From the NCBI GenBank assembly GCA_007258455.2, contig VDFB02321273.1, positions 161,392 through 225,391 on the forward strand: a DNA stretch of 64,000 nt, in the 5' to 3' direction. The notes beneath the pieces are model-generated. The model did not search any database. It had not been told where the DNA came from and saw only the letters and a program-made list of their open reading frames with translations. Below, piece by piece: positions 27,321-39,200 of the stretch (its first letter is position 1; every line of letters starts with the position of its first letter). The translations under genes were made by a program, and so were the position numbers. The stretch comes from Sequoia sempervirens. Its lineage: Eukaryota; Streptophyta; Pinopsida; Cupressales; Cupressaceae.

Positions 27321-28810
27321 GGTACGACAAAAGTTAAAATTTTGAAAGGCCAAAGAATTACAACATTGGGGATTGGGGATCGAGCTAAAGGCATTTATCT
27401 TATTGTAGAGATAAGATAAAAGGTTGATGAGAGACCTGATCTCCAAAAGCTAAAAGAAAGATATTGGGGATTGAGGTTGGGTAGAAGGAAAGTACGCCTT
27501 AAGATGAAATGATGGTAAGAGGTAAGGAGGAAGTCCGATCCCTAAAACTCAAAACCTTCAAAAACTTGTTTAATTTTAAAGATATCTTCGAACATTCAGT
27601 GATCAGGATGAAGGGTTCATGTTTAGGAAAGGAAAACAAAAAAGGTTAAGGGTTAAGGTTGATGATCAAAACCCGAAACATTTAGGCAAGTGAAGGATTA
27701 GAAGGGAAAAGTGGGTAGGGGATCGAAAGCAATAAAAAATGGTATGCAAGAAGGAAGACAATTGAAAGCCACAAAGATTGAAAAGTTCAATATACCAAAT
27801 TTTTTATTTTTTGCAAATGGGTTTTTTGGCTGCAGTCTAGAAAAGGGGGAAATACAACTATAAGGACTTGAGCATGATATACCATTAGGATTTCTCATAT
27901 CGGTTATAATTGATGTGAATCACAAGGGGATAATACAAAACATTATAAATCAATAGAAGTACCCACATAAGCCATATCCAAGGTCAATAATTTAACCTTA
28001 CGAAACACTTCTAACTATTTATTTTCCCACAACAATCTACCTTTTATCTAAGATGAAAGTGAAAATGTGTAAGAAAACTCTAAGCAACCATAGAAATGGG
28101 TAACCATTCAATTATCCAACATTGTATACAAATATAAACATAAATAAATAGTTGAGGTTTTGTAATCCCACACACAATCCGTAACTCCTTTCTAACGAAA
28201 TTAATATCCCTCATCAAGATTGGGGAACTCAAATATTCTAGTTTGACCTATGACTCTTCCAAAAACTCACTAGTTGGATCCATGATACTAAAATAAGAGA
28301 GAAGGAAGAAATAAGACAAACACATTTGGAGCTCTACAAAGGGGACAACCACTACAAGTTTCATAATGAAATCTTACCTGATAAATGACTTCAACTAGGT
28401 AAGATCTTCTCCCCAATGTTAGATGAAAGTAACACCCCTTTCATGAAACTAAGAGTAGAGGAATCCAGATAATGAAAATAACACAAATACACTATATAAA
28501 ACCCTCCTCTAACATAGGAGTCAATGGGATTTAGTAAGTGACACCAATGAACCATGCCATTTAATGACAAATCCAACACAAATAAACTTGTAACGTGCAC
28601 TAGCCAAAAGAAATGATAATCCTTACACCCACCAAAGAAACTACTATAGATCTTGGCCCACTAAGAATGGTTGATGTTGGAATGGTTGTTATGTAGGTAT
28701 TTTTCAAGTGAAGGACACAATGTGTTATATGGAGGGTCTATAGTTGATGATAGTTTATAAGTTTTTTGACCTTTAAAATTGTGTCTTCTCCATATTCCCC
28801 TCTAAAAAAT

Positions 28811-28872
28811 TAGTTTAAAGATAACAAGCATCAAATATATATATATATTTGATGCTTGTTATCTTTAAACTA
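28811..28872. repeat. Perfect 62-base palindrome
   Basis: Arms starting TAGTTTAAAGATAACAAGCA are exact reverse complements through a TA core. The palindrome leads directly into the TA-rich tract. Confidence 0.97.
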
Positions 28873-29223
28873 TATATATATATATATGCCTATATGTAAT
28901 ATGCCTAATATGTATAGGCATATATATATATATGCCTATGCCTATATATATAATATGCCTATATATATATATAGGCATATATATATATAGGCATTATATA
29001 TATATATATATATATATAATATGCCTATATATGTAGGCATATATATATATATATATATATATAGGTATATATGCCCATATATATAGGCATATTATATATA
29101 TATATATATATGTCTATATATATATAGACATATTATATATATATAGACATATTATATATATATAGGCTATTATATATATATGGCATATTATATATATATA
29201 ATATGCCTATATATATATATGCC

Positions 29224-29310
<87 letters not shown>

Positions 29311-29330
29311 TCCATTAATATATATATGGC
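28873..29330. repeat. TA-rich palindromic tract
   Basis: Long TA runs punctuated by GCCTATA/TATAGGC and TATAGACATA motifs in both orientations. The open frame across it is an artefact of the repeat. Assembly through such a tract is often unreliable. Confidence 0.93.
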
Positions 29331-30884
29331 ACCGCCAACAATTCATTGAAGCATTAATATTAATGCAAAATTGAAGCATAATTTGTCATGGCGATGAATT
29401 TTCCATCGGTGAATTTTCTTAGAGCCATATTTTATATATATATATAAATAAAGAGAGAATCTTTTCAATTCAATGAATACAATTATTAAAAAATAAAAGT
29501 TTTTTTGAGCTTACCATTGTGGTACACTAGGACACCTGACCATGAGATAATTGTTTTTTATTTTCATTACATGACCTATCAAACAAATACAATAAAGATA
29601 AGGAAGTTTCATAGTATTTTGGATAGAAACAATGCAATAAATTAGAGGAATTAGTGGTATATTAACATAGGGAAAATAAAGTTGAACATATCATTAAGGA
29701 AAGTTCAATACACAATTTCTTTGTCATTTCCTTAGAAAAGTAAGCCAATCAAATATAAGTAATTCGAGAGTAGAGAATCCTAGATCGAGATTGCTTTCTA
29801 CTTACTAAAAATCATATTCAATATTGGCCCACTGAGAATGCCTCATTGATTTGATTTAGTTGGAAAATAATAGTATTGACTAATAACCATCCTTATCTAT
29901 TGCTTTCTATTTAATCACTCCATCTTGTTTATTCTTTTTGTTTTACACTCTATTGAATAACACATGGAGTTTGGTTAAGTGGATATATAAATCCAGAGTA
30001 ATTTTTAATTTCATTTTAAGGTTAAGATAAATTGTTGTGTATTAATGTAAAAACACTTACATTTTTCCATAAACCTTCTTCCAAGACTTTATAACAACAA
30101 ATCTTGTTTTGAATATTTTATAAATTTGTAGGATGTTGGAACTTAACAGTATTTTCCATCTAATTAATTCTTTTTATATTAAGAAGTTTTTTATTAGTAT
30201 TTTTTTGAATAATCATTTTTTAATTTTTTTGAATCTATTTAAAATCAATTATCATTTATTTAAGAAATCAACCTACTCTAGATCAAGAAAATATTAATAA
30301 TATTTTTTTACAATACAATACAAAAACGATGAGTGTCTCAAATATTTATTATCAATGTATGAGAAATCACATCACCATTTAAACATTATTATAATAATTA
30401 TTGTGATCTTTTATTTAAGATTGATAAATGCTTTAAAATGTTTGTTATTGATACACCTTTTTATTTTCTAGATTGATATAAATTTTTGTCATATCAACAT
30501 TCATTAAATTTATTTATTATATATAATTTAATTAGATAATACTTGATTGTTATGGTGGATAAGAGGATTATTAATGCAAATTACTAAATGCTTAAAAAAT
30601 TATATGAATCACAATAATTTATATTTGTAATATGAAATTTCTTGTCCTCTCTAGTCTCTTAGATCTTGGCCCCTCTGCCTTCATCTATTTAGAATTTATG
30701 ATATACTACTATCCTTTCATTTTTCTTTATTTGGCTACCTCACCTTGACGAATCATGAAGTTTGATTCCAAATATTGATGATAAAAAATTCACACGGTGA
30801 AATCCAAAAAATTGTGATAATTTGCAATTATCTTTTTGCTTAGTTTTGAAAATTATTATTTCTATTATGATAAATTAAGGCTAG
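29331..30884. other. AT-rich DNA, nothing recognised
   Basis: No open frame of note, no inverted ends and no clear repeats on either strand. Confidence 0.5.
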
Positions 30885-31940
30885 GGTCCCATGGAGGGGG
30901 CTTGTTAAAAAATTTAGTGGGTGCTATTGAGTTTTTTAGGAATATTTTTAAGCGGGTGGTCCCATGAATTTTGTAGTGTAGTTTAATCTTAAAAAGTTAA
31001 ACTCTAAAATTTATGCACCTGCTTAAATCTTCAAACTAAGATGTAGGGGTTGCTATTATTGGGAAAAATATTCTAATTAATCTTATAGCATATTTTTTTT
31101 TGCTTCATGGGACCTTTTCTCCTTCAAACTCGTCGCATGAGACCTCAACCTAACTATAACAATCAATATTACTAATACTTTTAATTAGTTATTAATTTTT
31201 AATATATTATATTTATAATTATATAAAAGAATCACTAAGATAAATTATAATCTTGTCCTTGAAAATATGGCCCCTTACTTTTTAGTTCTCAGATTTTAGT
31301 GGGTGTCTTTAAGGTGGGTCTATTGTTTTTTTAATTAGATTAGGAGATTTTTGCTACCTCTCATGTATATCTACAATTTTTAGCATTCAATATTACTAAG
31401 AAAATTAGCCAATTTTTTAAAGCTACAAAAAATTAAAAAATGAACTATTTCACTTAATTTTTTTAGCTTTAGTTGGTGCAAAAAAATCATGGGACCACCA
31501 ATGTCCTAAAATTTTTGAGCATAAAGTTTTAGTCTTATTCATTGCTATAAATTCATTGGATCACCAATATCCTAAAATTTTTGAACATAAAATTTCAATA
31601 TTCTAAAATTTTTGAACATAAATTTTTAATCTTAATTCATTGCTATAAATTTAGAGGATCCCTTCTCCTAAAATACTCAAAATATTTTAGGAAGCTCTAC
31701 TTAATAAGATCATAAGTTTTTTTGGTGTAAAATACTCTTCAAATATTTTAGGAAGCTCCAATTAATAAGAGCATAAATCTATTTTTTAGCATAAAATTTT
31801 AATCTGAATTCATTCCTACAAATTTATAAGATCCTTCATGATAAAATACTCCTCAAAATATTTTAGGAAACTCCTTTGAAGAGGACCATAAATCCAAGCT
31901 TAAATAAATGAGATTGAAATTATGCACCCCTATATAATAA
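30885..31940 (+). repeat. Dispersed AT-rich repeat, copy B with internal amplification
   Basis: The counterpart of 21425-22570. Its right part repeats CCTAAAATTTTTGA.CATAAA several times, and AAATATTTTAGGAA.CTC three times, so it has expanded locally. No coding is seen. Confidence 0.8.
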
Positions 31941-32119
31941 AAAACATGTCTTATAATTAGATAGATTATTAATATCAAATAAATAGAAAAAATAAAAATA
32001 AATTATAAAACTATAAAAACTTTCTACATATTAAGAACAGATTTTATGATTGCTATTCTAATAATGTTTAGATTGTCCTAATTTTATGCAATATAAAGAT
32101 TTTTCAATTCCAAAATGTG

Positions 32120-32565
32120 ATATTGCTATCAGGATTCAATCATTCAATCCTGTAGTTTTTGAGTCAAACTCATTGATCCATGTTTCATGAGTAGTGGTTC
32201 ACAAGAACCCATCTCTCATGATAATGAATGGTCCATATTGCTATCAGGATTCAATCGTGTAGTTTTCGAGTCAAACTCATTGACCTATGTTTCATGAGTA
32301 GTGGTTCACAAGAACCCATCTCTCATGATAATGAATGGTCCACTCAACACTCATTGTATCTAGGTGATGCTCTCAAGGTGAAGCACTGGACCTTCCAACT
32401 CATAGTACTACTCCAACTCAAATGCTATTAATATTCCAAAATGTGATATTAATAGTCTTGTGATATTGCTATCAAGATTCAACCATGTAGTTTTCGAGTC
32501 AAATTCAATGACCCATGGTTCATGAGTAGTGGTATACAAGAACACCATCTCCCATAATAATGAAT
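32120..32565 (+). repeat. Dispersed repeat, three tandem partial copies
   Basis: Copies at about 32125-32235, 32236-32375 and 32466-32565 share ATTGCTATCA.GATTCAA, TCATGAGTAGTGGT and ATCTC.CAT.ATAATGAAT. The copies are separated by unrelated short sequence. Confidence 0.88.
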
Positions 32566-32714
32566 CATATGTGGAAAATCCCTTATAAATCCAAAATACA
32601 CAAATTCCTAAAATTTTGGGTTTATGATTATCCAATCGTTGTTTTTGTGGAGCTTTTACTAAAAAGGCGTCCTGGCGATTTTTTTTTGTTCAGACACGTT
32701 GTCCTCACGCTCCG

Positions 32715-32992
32715 TGTACATCCGCAACAGTTTATAACCATGTTTACATTTCAGCCCATCACAAGTAATTAGTTACCTATCCAGTCAAATAGCAAATTGA
32801 CTGTGGCACGAGTATTCGAAAGGAATCGTCTCTGTGTGGAACGAGTATTGACCAGCTGTGGAACGTGTACATCTGAGCGTTTTATAACCACGTTTACATT
32901 TCAGCCCATCACAAGTTCAACTAGGTACCTATCCAGTCAAATAGCAAATTGACCAGCTGTGGAACGAGCATTCGAAAAGGAATTGTCTATGA
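32715..32992 (+). repeat. Tandem duplication upstream of the MFP gene
   Basis: Two head-to-tail copies of a block: unit A 32715-32865 and unit B 32866 to about 32992. Both begin TGTACATC and share TTTACATTTCAGCCCATCAC, CCTATCCAGTCAAATAGCAA and a GGAACGAG-type segment. Point changes and a short internal deletion distinguish them. The block ends about 250 bases before the start codon, so it lies in the likely promoter. Confidence 0.85.
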
Positions 32993-33100
32993 ACAGGGCT
33001 GCGTAGGCATTCAAATGTCCGTTTTGAATGCCTCTGGCCACCTCAGCCCTGTCTCGACCAGGGCTTTTAACTATGTAACTGAAATCGCGACATCGACGGC

Positions 33101-33108
33101 TATTTATA
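33101..33108 (+). promoter_or_regulatory. Possible TATA box of the MFP gene
   Basis: TATTTATA lies about 130 bases before the start codon, which would give a 5' leader of roughly 100 bases. The local sequence (32640-33237) is less AT-rich than its surroundings. No transcript evidence is available, so this is only a positional guess. Confidence 0.3.
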
Positions 33109-33237
33109 CTGTCGGGTACCTACTTATTAGTTTGTTCCCTGCTCAGATCACACGCGCAAATACAGTTTCTTTTCCTGGTTTATAAACGAGACGAGTTAGA
33201 CTTGGATCCAGGGTTCGATTCCTACTTCTTTTCAGAA

Positions 33238-36200
33238 ATGGGTTTTGCAAAAATAATAGTTGATAAAGGTGCAGATGGCGTTGCAGTTGTGACAGTCGAT
33301 TACCCTCCAGTTAACGCTATAGGCAATGAAGGTAATTAACGCTAAATCTTCACATTATTTGCACTCTAATCTCTTTCTTCATAATTGCAGTTAATTTACC
33401 TAATACAAATATCTTAGCTCAGAATGATCAAATAAAGCTTGTGAGGTCTGCTTTAAAATTCAACACTTTTTTAAGTTCAAGCACATTTCATGGTTAAACA
33501 AGCAGTGCATATCATTTAAAAGGTGATTCTATCTTTTTTAATTAATGTTTGGGAGACTGATTTTTTTTGTTTTATAAATTTATTGTTCCACGAATATACC
33601 TGGATACAACGGTGTTGAGCGTTTTCCGCCCAAAGCCTTTTGATCCCAAAATTTCTCTGAAGAGGGGTTTGGAAGGCGACTTGTGAAGATAAAAGCTCAA
33701 CACAGTTGTATACAGATATATTCTTGAATTTTTAACCCGTGGAAATCATAATTGGTCAAATTTATAATTTTTTCTTTTCAAATTTTGCAGTTCAGAATGG
33801 CTTGTACAGGACTTTCACTCAGCTTCATACGGATCGAGAAGTTAAAGCTATTGTGCTCAGAGGTATGCCTGGCAGTTTGATTAAAAAGTATTAATTGTCT
33901 AGCAGGTGCTAATAGATTGGGTTTAGATAAGCATTGCAAATAGACTTTACTCATTGTGCGATTCTTTTTGTAGCTTTAAGTTCTGCAAAAGGACTGCTTA
34001 GTGTTTGTGACTTTCCAAAAATGAAGTTATTTTCATTTACCTTATATATTGTTCTCCTAGGTTTCAACCTCATGGCCAAGCTCTGGAGTAAACTAAACCT
34101 TCCCAATTCACATGCACGTTAGCCTATATTTGTTAAGAGTCTAGTTTTAATGACATCATTTGACAGAAGCAGTGGAAGCTGCCAATAATATATTATTTAA
34201 TTTTTAAATTGAAGGAATACTACATAGTCTCTCTTCAGCCATGGACAATGTAAAGGATTAACAAGAATTTTAATGTGGAAGGCTTGAAATATTAAAATCA
34301 AGAACAAAACTAATGAGGATTTCAGATCTCTTTGGCGAAACTTGTTGAGGAAAGATGAACTAATGTAGCTTTTTTAATGTTGAATTAAATTAAATTTCCA
34401 CAAACTGGGTCAGGTCATTGATTAATATTCTAATATATCAATTTTCCTCATTCATATTGTTTGTAGTATGTACCTCTTTGGTTTCAAACTTTCAACCTCA
34501 CAACCAAGCTTGTGAAGGAACTGGACCTTGCCAATCCATTCACACCAGGAGTACCAGAAAGTGAGAAAATTTATTTATCTATGCGCATGTAGTGTGAATA
34601 TTTCATAACCTACTCATTCACACTGCTTATCAGTGAGAGGTTGAAATGTGGATTTCCATTATTGGCCTTTGCTCTCACAACTATCTTTGGTCGCCTTGTT
34701 TTGGATCATTGAGTTTGGATAATTTACATGAAGTTTGATATAGATTTAAATATACAATAATCTAATTTGTTAGCCCATCCTATAATTGCACTGATTTTCC
34801 ACAATCATTGGCTTTGAGTGGGGGATAGTGCGTGATTGCCTTTGAGTTGTTCCAATTTCACATTGAAGCGTAAATATTTGTCCGCATTATGGTTTGTTAT
34901 TTCTTTCACGAGGAATCAGACCCTCAAATTACACTGTTTAACTTTTCTCTGTTATTTATTTTTTACTAACGTTAGAGAGATTGCAGGCATAGCAATAGGG
35001 CACACCCATCAAGCAATTGTAGGGGAGTCAGCCTCTAGAGTATATATTCAGAGTTGTGTTATCCGACACATATTTCAATAATCAATTGAATCCGGTTCAA
35101 TTGATTTGAGGAGAATTCCCAAGGAGATTTTGAAATTTCCTCTAAAGAAATTCAACTTTTGTATAAAGAATGAGATTATTGTGTACGACTATTTTAGTAA
35201 ACCTGAGCTTTTTCTCTTGTCATCCTATTTTCCTATCTATCATGGAGGGCTTGATAATAGTGTAGCTTTAAACTTTTACTAATATAACAAGCATAATTAG
35301 TTTTTAGCAGAATAGAAAAGTTTTATTCATAAAGGTAGATGGGAGAGATGAAGATTGACATCGATTCTCCCATTGACATCTTCAATCTTAAAGCCATTAC
35401 TTTCGTATCTATAATAATTATCCTTTTTAGTTTTGGTTTAGAATCAGAGATGCCTTAAAACTGTAATTAAGGTGCTTGATAAGTTATATTCAATGCTAAC
35501 ACTTAATTTGAAATGCTTTTTGAGCATATGTCGATATTAATATGGATCCTTAACATTATCTTTTCTTAGAGAAACCATCAATGATCAATATGCTGCCTGT
35601 TGTACACTGGTATGCTTGTTTATAACACGGGGACAAATCTCAGTGCTTGGGATCTCTCAGCATTGTAATCATGCGGGGGAAATATAAAAAATAATTTTGA
35701 AGTTGCATCTGTTGATTTTTTTACTAATTTGGTTGGTTATCCGTGTTATTCTGTTTTAGGAGCGAATGGAAAGTTTTGTGGTGGAGGAGATATTAGGGGA
35801 TTTCAAACGCTCCAACAAACAGGTAAGAAAGGAGCTGCAGTTTGGAATCTTATTTGGGTAACTATGAGAATGCTTTCAAGTTAGTAAGATTACATTATAT
35901 TTTGGAGGCTCTGTATGTTTTACATTTATGTATTGTGTTATGCACTAGAGCCTTTAAGGAATTCTAAACTATATATTGATATTGTAGATGTTTATTGTAT
36001 TAGAGACAAGAATGTTAAAAATATAATAAGTTGAATCTGCAGAGCAGGGGCATTTATGGTTTTCATATTTTTGAAATGAAATTTAAAACATTGCACAGCT
36101 GACATGAAAGTTTTGTTCTTTGAAAATGCTTTCTTATTGCAAATTTTGCTTATTTGCTAATAGGGTCTACTGGTGAAACATTACTTGTACCTGGATATAC

Positions 36201-39200
36201 TCTTGTCAATGATATCATTGAAGGTATGCTGAAATTCAACGTAACATTGCCTTTATGGTCAAAGATTTAGTCAACTATCTAAAAATAAAATCCATTTGTT
36301 TTAATTTTTCTTCACCAATGTTCAATTCTCTTAACAGGAGGACCAAAGCCTGTAGTTGCTGCAATTGAACGTTTTGCACTTGGTGGTGGCTTGGAGTTGG
36401 CAATGGTATCCCATAGTATAGCATTTTCATAATATTATCCTTATTGTTGGGATACATCATGATGTGTTGCTATTCTATTTCTTATGCCTGGCAAATTTTT
36501 ATTTTAGAAGTTAAAGGAATGATGTCAGACAAAATATTAGGGAGGTTGGTTCTAGCCCCTTGAAAGGTTTTTTTGAAACAAATCTATTGCATGAGTAGAA
36601 GAAAGGGTAAAATAAAAGTTTAGAAACAAAATCAGTACTTACCACCAGAGTACCAGGAATTTAAGTGTTATCTTACAAAGTGTCCTACGTAAAGCAATTA
36701 CAAATGCAAGGAAACTTGCTCCTATTGAGGTGGTCTATGAAGATTGTAAAAGTGCTTTCAAATTTTCTGATCAATCTATTGTGAATTTAAATTTTTTCTT
36801 TATAGTACTTGTTATCCTTTGGAAACTTTTTTATGGACTGAATAGCAATCAATGTTTGACTAGTCAAAATAAAATAAGAAGAATATTAGAACAATTCTAC
36901 CGTGTTTACGAAATTGTAACTTCCAAGTGACAATCAAGACAAAGCTACAAATGAATAAAATGGTTGCTTGAAAGGTTTTCAGATAAAAGAATATTTCTGT
37001 TTTGAGCTAAGTAATGTTGTCGACAATTGTAAAAAGCCTTACAGACACCTTGGGAAGTTCTTTGGAAGGAATCTAGATCCCCAAGCTAAGATCTTTATAT
37101 CAGTGGGACAATTTTTATAGCAAATTTGACTTCCAACCATATTCAAATGCTATGACACCCCCTATGAATACCATAGAAACCTACAGGTTGATTACACTTT
37201 GGACCCTCGGTCAATCTATCAAGTGCTCTTCCTTTGATCCAGTCCTCTCTTGTTGGTTGAGCCCTCTCCCCATTGACTGAGGTTTCCCCTCGCCCAACTA
37301 AGGGCTCAATCAAGTGGAGGAGGAGGGGCACAAATGCCCTCTCCTCACAGCTGGTTCAGGGCTGGCTTGTCCCGTAGTGCCATAAGTTGCTATGCTGTGA
37401 GGGACACCTGAATTCTGTAGATCTATGAACTCAGTAGTGATGGAGTTCTTTAGTACTTTAGTTCAGTACTGCTTTAATTCCTTAACTGGCCAGGTAAGTA
37501 AGCATTCGATTCTTTGATATATCTCACAATCTTCAATTGCTGCAGTTTGTTAGTGCTTATTTGAGTGTCTGTGCTGTAGTATTAGCTTAGTAAAGTAACT
37601 CTATATTTAGTTAACCAGTTGGGGAATCAATGCTACATTTAGACACATTATTGTTCATCATTGCATTGGATAATCTGCAGCTTTCAAATGCTCTTGCTGT
37701 CAATAGATAGGTGAAACGCTAAAGAAGAAGGCTTCTGTCCTGCTCCTATAATTTTAGTCCCTATATCCATCTGTGATTTTCTTTTTAAGTATTTGTTTGT
37801 CAGTAGGAATTTGTAAGATATGAGTTTCCAGAAAGCTATTCTGATAGAATTTACTTTACAGGCTTGCAATGCACGCATCACAGTGCCTAAAGTTCAACTT
37901 GGTCTTGTCGAACTTCAACTTGGTATCATCCCTGGGCTTGGGGGTAAGCCTATTGCTCTATTCTCTCTGTAAATTTTAAACTTCCATATTTATGGATGTG
38001 ATAAATTTCTGTTCTGTATGGCAATTTTTACTTTGGGTGCAATGATACATATGTTATTTTCAGTTAATGAGTCAGAATTTATAAACACAATAATTAAATG
38101 AACTGTCCTGTTTTGCATGAAACTAAACTTTTAGAAATTGCAATTGCAATTACCTCAAAGGCTTCAGTCAATCTAGTTTAGGGTACTGAAATTTGGTAAA
38201 TTAGAGAATGGATGTTACACTCAAATTGCTTATTTCATTGGAAAAGCCTTTTGGAAGCAGAACATGTGCAGAAGCATTAGAGACATAAGCATAACGAAGG
38301 AAGACCATTAAAGAGAGATATTTGTCAGTGCTAATGAGCTTATATGATTATATCATGTGAAATCAAGAATAATTTAAATGCATAAATGTCTTTTGATCTT
38401 CAAAATTCCCTGTCTTATACATCTTTCACCTATGTAACTCTTGACTCATCATATTCCTTACTCCTAGAATACTTTTAGAATAACTCACTAAAACACAAAG
38501 CGATCATCCATATGGACTATTAATTATGCCAACATCTAATCACCCTGTAGAAGTGCTGGTTCTTGCTTTATAGTCACCTACAACTATTAAAGTTGCAATA
38601 GCATCACTACTGATATCTTCAACTGGCACTGAAGGATCCCTAAAATATTGTAAGACAGTCTGTGCCTAGATTGTGGGCCATATTCAGCCACATTCCACTA
38701 TTATTTAAAATGAGGTGACATAGTCTTGAACAATTTTCTTCTTACTCTTATGACCCGACAAATCTTGCTCTTCTCTGTGTTAACAAGTGGTCATTAGATG
38801 CTTGCATTTCCCATAGTTATAGCAATTTTTCCATTTCCAACTGCTTTTTTAGTTCTTAATTTTTCTTTTCTCTATGGATAATTTTGTATTGTCCGTTGAT
38901 TTGTCTTTTGTTGGACCAACACTAACATTTTAATTTCTTTTCAAATCTCACGTCTTCTATCTTCACTATCACTGTCATTTCAAGAGCTCAAATTGACTTT
39001 GTTAGTGTAATCAATGTAATCGACACCATCTCTCTATCATCAATATTATGGACGGTGCCATAGGATACGTGTACACACAATGTCAAAATAGGTAACTGTT
39101 CTTTGACTGGAACAGTACCTTCACATGCCACTTAAGTTAGTAAGGAAACCCAATAGGTCTTCGGGTGGAAAAAGAATTTCACAAAAATATAATGAGGACA

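Larger units (their letters stand above)
22571..28810. other. Intergenic DNA without recognisable genes
   Basis: Only short open frames (up to 110 residues), none with a domain I recognise. It contains the (AC)14 tract and the possible LTR listed separately. Confidence 0.5.

Noticed and set aside
29188..29379. Tyrosine/isoleucine-rich open frame
   Set aside because: It is a translation of the TA microsatellite.
33380..33470. An extra exon in MFP intron 1 after a GCAG acceptor
   Set aside because: Joining exons 1 and 2 already gives the family length between PPVN and EVKAIV, so no residues are missing.
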